Assembly: GCF_018812025.1 (NCBI RefSeq)
Contig: NC_063063.1
Location: 3,011,672-3,075,671 of the forward strand
From: Megalobrama amblycephala
Lineage: Eukaryota; Chordata; Actinopteri; Cypriniformes; Xenocyprididae
Direction: 5' to 3'
Length of the DNA: 64,000 nucleotides
A program made the position numbers and the translations under genes. Below the pieces are notes generated by a model that was given only the letters and a program-made list of their open reading frames with translations, made no database searches and was not told where the DNA came from. This document shows, in pieces, positions 61,323 to 64,000 of this stretch. Each line of letters starts with the position of its first letter. The stretch's first letter is position 1.

Positions 61323-62650
61323 GGGTTTTAAGCACATGTAGGTATTATGTTTTAATTTTAAAATGTTTTAACAGTTATAGCCCCACCTATGGCCCGATCT
61401 CCATAAATGTTGCATGCATCTTTAGAATCATATGTTGCATGTGCTCACTTAATGTTCAGAGTTTTCATTTAGGAATGATAGGCTTTTGTGTACACTTGGC
61501 CACGCCCATTTTCTAAATGACCCTGTTATATCCAAATGCCAAAGTCCAAGATTTTTGTGATAATAATTGACCTAAAGTGTCCAGAGAATTGGACTGCATA
61601 TTTAATTTATTTATTTATTTTGAGGTTGAGCGAAAAATCCTATGACTAGTTCACGAATGTACATTTTTCGAATAATCTCCAATAGCGATTTGATTGACAG
61701 CAGTGGTCCTAGAGGCAGAGTTGGCCAATTTCTTTTGAATTCTCACAGGCCTCCGGGGTTATGAGTCAAACAGGCCCAGCAAGTTTCGTTCTGATCGGCC
61801 TTTGTTAACCTTGTCCAATAGGTGCTCAAAATTCGTTGGCCGACAGCGGCCGTGTTTTTCACGATACATGAATGTCCTCAGAGACAAAGACATTGCATGC
61901 CAATTTTCAAGTCCATCGGACTGACTGTTGCGTAGCCATAGCTGTTTTTGTGTTTTTCCCCCCATTTTATAGCGCCACCAAGTGGCCAGTTGCCTTGTCC
62001 TTTTTCATGTGACCAAGAGTGATAGCCAAGTCGTGACGTAAGGAACGCCGTTTCTGGGACCAAGCCTCAACTTGTTTCATTTGCAAAAGCCATCAACGGC
62101 CGTTTATGAGCGCTATTTATTCATATCAAACATCAAACATTATAAAAAGTTAAACATTTTAAATACTTACAGTCTACACAACAGTCTCCGTGCTCACAGC
62201 ATCACAGACATTAATATTTTAACGATTTATAAAAGATGAATCACTGTCTGGCCATCTGGAATTTTGCTATTGAGATAAAGGTTATGATTATAATTTTTTT
62301 TCGTAGTATTACACCACATTGTGTGTGTATATTAGCATCGTTTGTTGTTTTTCTTGTGGTATGAGACCCGGAACCACTGCCGCGCAAACCGTCATGCATG
62401 CTCCGAATGTTTTGGCATCCCGTCACGGACGTGAAATGGAATTTCTACTTTTTTTTCAATAATTATTGACAATCAGACTCCAGTGAATCTTTCTGTACTC
62501 GGTTGGTTCAGGCGAAAAACCTAGGACTAGATGGCAAAAGAAGGTTTTTCAAAAAATTCAAAATACCCAAAGAATTTTGAGACGTGCATTTTGTTCATCT
62601 TGAGCCAAGCATTCCAATGATGCAAGACAACTGAGTCTGTGACCGAAGGC
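61323..62650. mobile_element. dispersed repeat rich in AGCGCCACC / CACGCCCATTTT segments
   Basis: Runs such as GTGTACACTTGGCCACGCCC and TATAGCGCCACCAAGTGGCC resemble a widespread fish repeat related to 59340-59720. Boundaries and class are unclear; no coding frame. Confidence 0.4.
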
Positions 62651-63254
62651 CAGGATATTTCTGTGACTTTCAAAAAGAGGGAAAAAATATAGAGAGATTG
62701 ATAGCTTTGGTCAGAAGAAAGGATTACTATTTAGGGAAAAAAGGCCCTATGTGGATTCTTTAAGAAGTCTTCTTTCTTGGGCTACTGTTTTTTCCACCTT
62801 CCTAATTTATGTATGTACCACTTGCATGGCAACAAAACAGGGTTTTGTCACAGTGACTGTATGCTAATTTTTCCTTGCCAATGGAAAATGGCCATCTGTG
62901 TATTCACTGTTCCACGTGAGGGTTTCTTACTGAGACAGGAAGAAAAGAAAGAAAGAGAGAAATAGCCAGAATGCATTAAGAATCTGAAGTGAAGCTTTAC
63001 AGACCAGTTCAGAAAAAGACACAGGATTGCATGACAAAAATATGCTTCAGAAAATCTTGGCATTTATTCTTTCCCTCTTAGCAATCAAGAGTGCTGCTTT
63101 CATCCTAGAACAGAATGATGAGCAGTCAGATTTACTCCGATAAGTGACCACAGAGCCAATCAGAATGCTTTTTCACATAATGCTCCGCATTAACACTTTT
63201 CTCGAAGCCTTTATGTATAATGCATTATAAAGGTATTCGTAAACTACATGTAAT
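62651..63254. other. no gene recognised
   Basis: Intronic sequence, no supported feature. Confidence 0.55.
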
Positions 63255-63807
63255 CAGTGTTGGGGTAATTTATCACAAGTAATGAGCATTACATCATCAG
63301 ATTACTTTTTTTAAAAAGTAATGCACATTACTTTTCAGTTTAATAATTTAAACATGTTTAAACTACTAAAGTAAAATTCTCTTCTCCATTACGTAGTCAC
63401 TTAGACATTTAAACTCATGCGTGCTTGAACAGACAGAAAGTACAAAAGTAACAATGTAAAATAAACTTAAAATAAAAATTAAAAGAGTTGTACAGTAGGT
63501 AATATAAACCATAATGTTAAGAGATGTTTTGTATGGTATACATCGCTCTAGGGGTCAGGAAATAGTAAAAGTTCCCAGAATATTGTAATAATATTCTTAA
63601 TGTGTTTTTAAAAGAAAATATAGGCCATGTTGTTGAATGCATCACTGCTTTAAACTTCTCTGTAAAAATTGATACCTGCATGGCCTGGAAGAGATCAAGC
63701 CTCAGCCATCTGAGAAAAATTAATGCAAAACACATTACTTTCCATAAAAAGTAAGTGACGCAACTAGTTACCTTTTTAGGGAGTAACACATTAATTTTAC
63801 AACACTG
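63255..63807. mobile_element. TIR element with CAGTGTTG ends
   Basis: CAGTGTTGGGGTAATTTATC at the left and TTACAACACTG at the right; subterminal GTAATG/GTAACA-rich inverted segments (AAAAAGTAATGCACATTAC; TTACTTTCCATAAAAAGTAA). Non-coding. Confidence 0.75.
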
Positions 63808-64000
63808 GATGTAATGCATTACATCTTTTCATAAATAATTGTAACCAAAGTTAAAATGCATTATAATATTTTACATCTGAAATGCATTATACTTTCTAAA
63901 GGTATAGCAATGATTAACTGTGGTTACAATGCATATAATGCATTATAAGGTGCATTACAAGGCATAATTAATGCAACCTGTTGAAAATCACATCTCTTTC
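63808..64000. other. no gene recognised
   Basis: ATGCATTAT-rich sequence with frequent TAATGCATTA palindromes, to the window edge. Confidence 0.5.

Larger units (their letters stand above)
28892..64000 (+). other. pemt: pemt gene body, partial (5' three coding exons; 3' end outside window)
   Basis: The three coding exons span 31.4 kb. Intron 1 is 28970-32554 (3585 bases), intron 2 is 32663-60190 (27528 bases), and intron 3 starts at 60307 and is open at the right edge. A very long early intron full of repeats is compatible with the large 5' introns of vertebrate PEMT. No other protein-coding gene is visible inside the introns; the intronic coding remnants are transposon fossils listed separately. 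Confidence 0.88.

Overview
This window is vertebrate nuclear DNA, most likely from a cyprinid-like teleost fish. It is AT-rich, has no long open reading frames, and is packed with microsatellites and short terminal-inverted-repeat (TIR) elements of kinds common in carp, goldfish and zebrafish relatives. That placement rests on general familiarity with these repeat families and was not searched; the species cannot be named.

I can support one protein-coding gene. It is the 5' part of pemt (phosphatidylethanolamine N-methyltransferase) on the + strand. Coding exon 1 is 28892-28969 (26 codons), exon 2 is 32555-32662 (36 codons) and exon 3 is 60191-60306 (38 codons plus 2 bases). All three have canonical GT/AG boundaries, and their phases (0, 0, 2) join into one open frame. 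Intron 1 is about 3.6 kb, intron 2 about 27.5 kb, and intron 3 runs off the right edge. The S-adenosylmethionine-binding C-terminal part of the enzyme lies outside the window. The short stretch before exon 1 (28630-28891) holds a DR1-like nuclear-receptor site, a CCAAT motif and a TATA-like AATAAAAG. It directly abuts a 1.2 kb TIR element.

Layout. 1-28.6 kb is intergenic and repeat-dominated: microsatellites (0.8-1.5 kb), a 1.25 kb CATC array with regular spacers (6.3-7.6 kb), a nested transposon nest with four tRNA-like units (10.1-12.7 kb), a palindromic TA-flanked element (12.9-13.9 kb), a TIR element filled with a 2 kb palindromic-core array (16.0-18.5 kb), a LINE 3' end (22 kb), and TTAA-flanked elements (23.3-24.3 and 25.2-25.7 kb). 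28.6-60.3 kb is pemt with TE-rich introns: a Tc1/mariner transposase fossil (44.2-44.8 kb), a LINE reverse transcriptase split by a fold-back element (45.4-46.7 kb), further fold-back copies next to (TA)n tracts (49-50 and 55 kb), and a 1.57 kb near-perfect palindrome (52.1-53.6 kb). 60.3-64.0 kb is the start of intron 3, again repeat-rich.

The most intriguing unexplained signals are a spliced 38-codon microORF preserved in several copies of one TTAA-flanked element family, the tRNA-like tandem array, and the array-filled TIR element at 16-18.5 kb.
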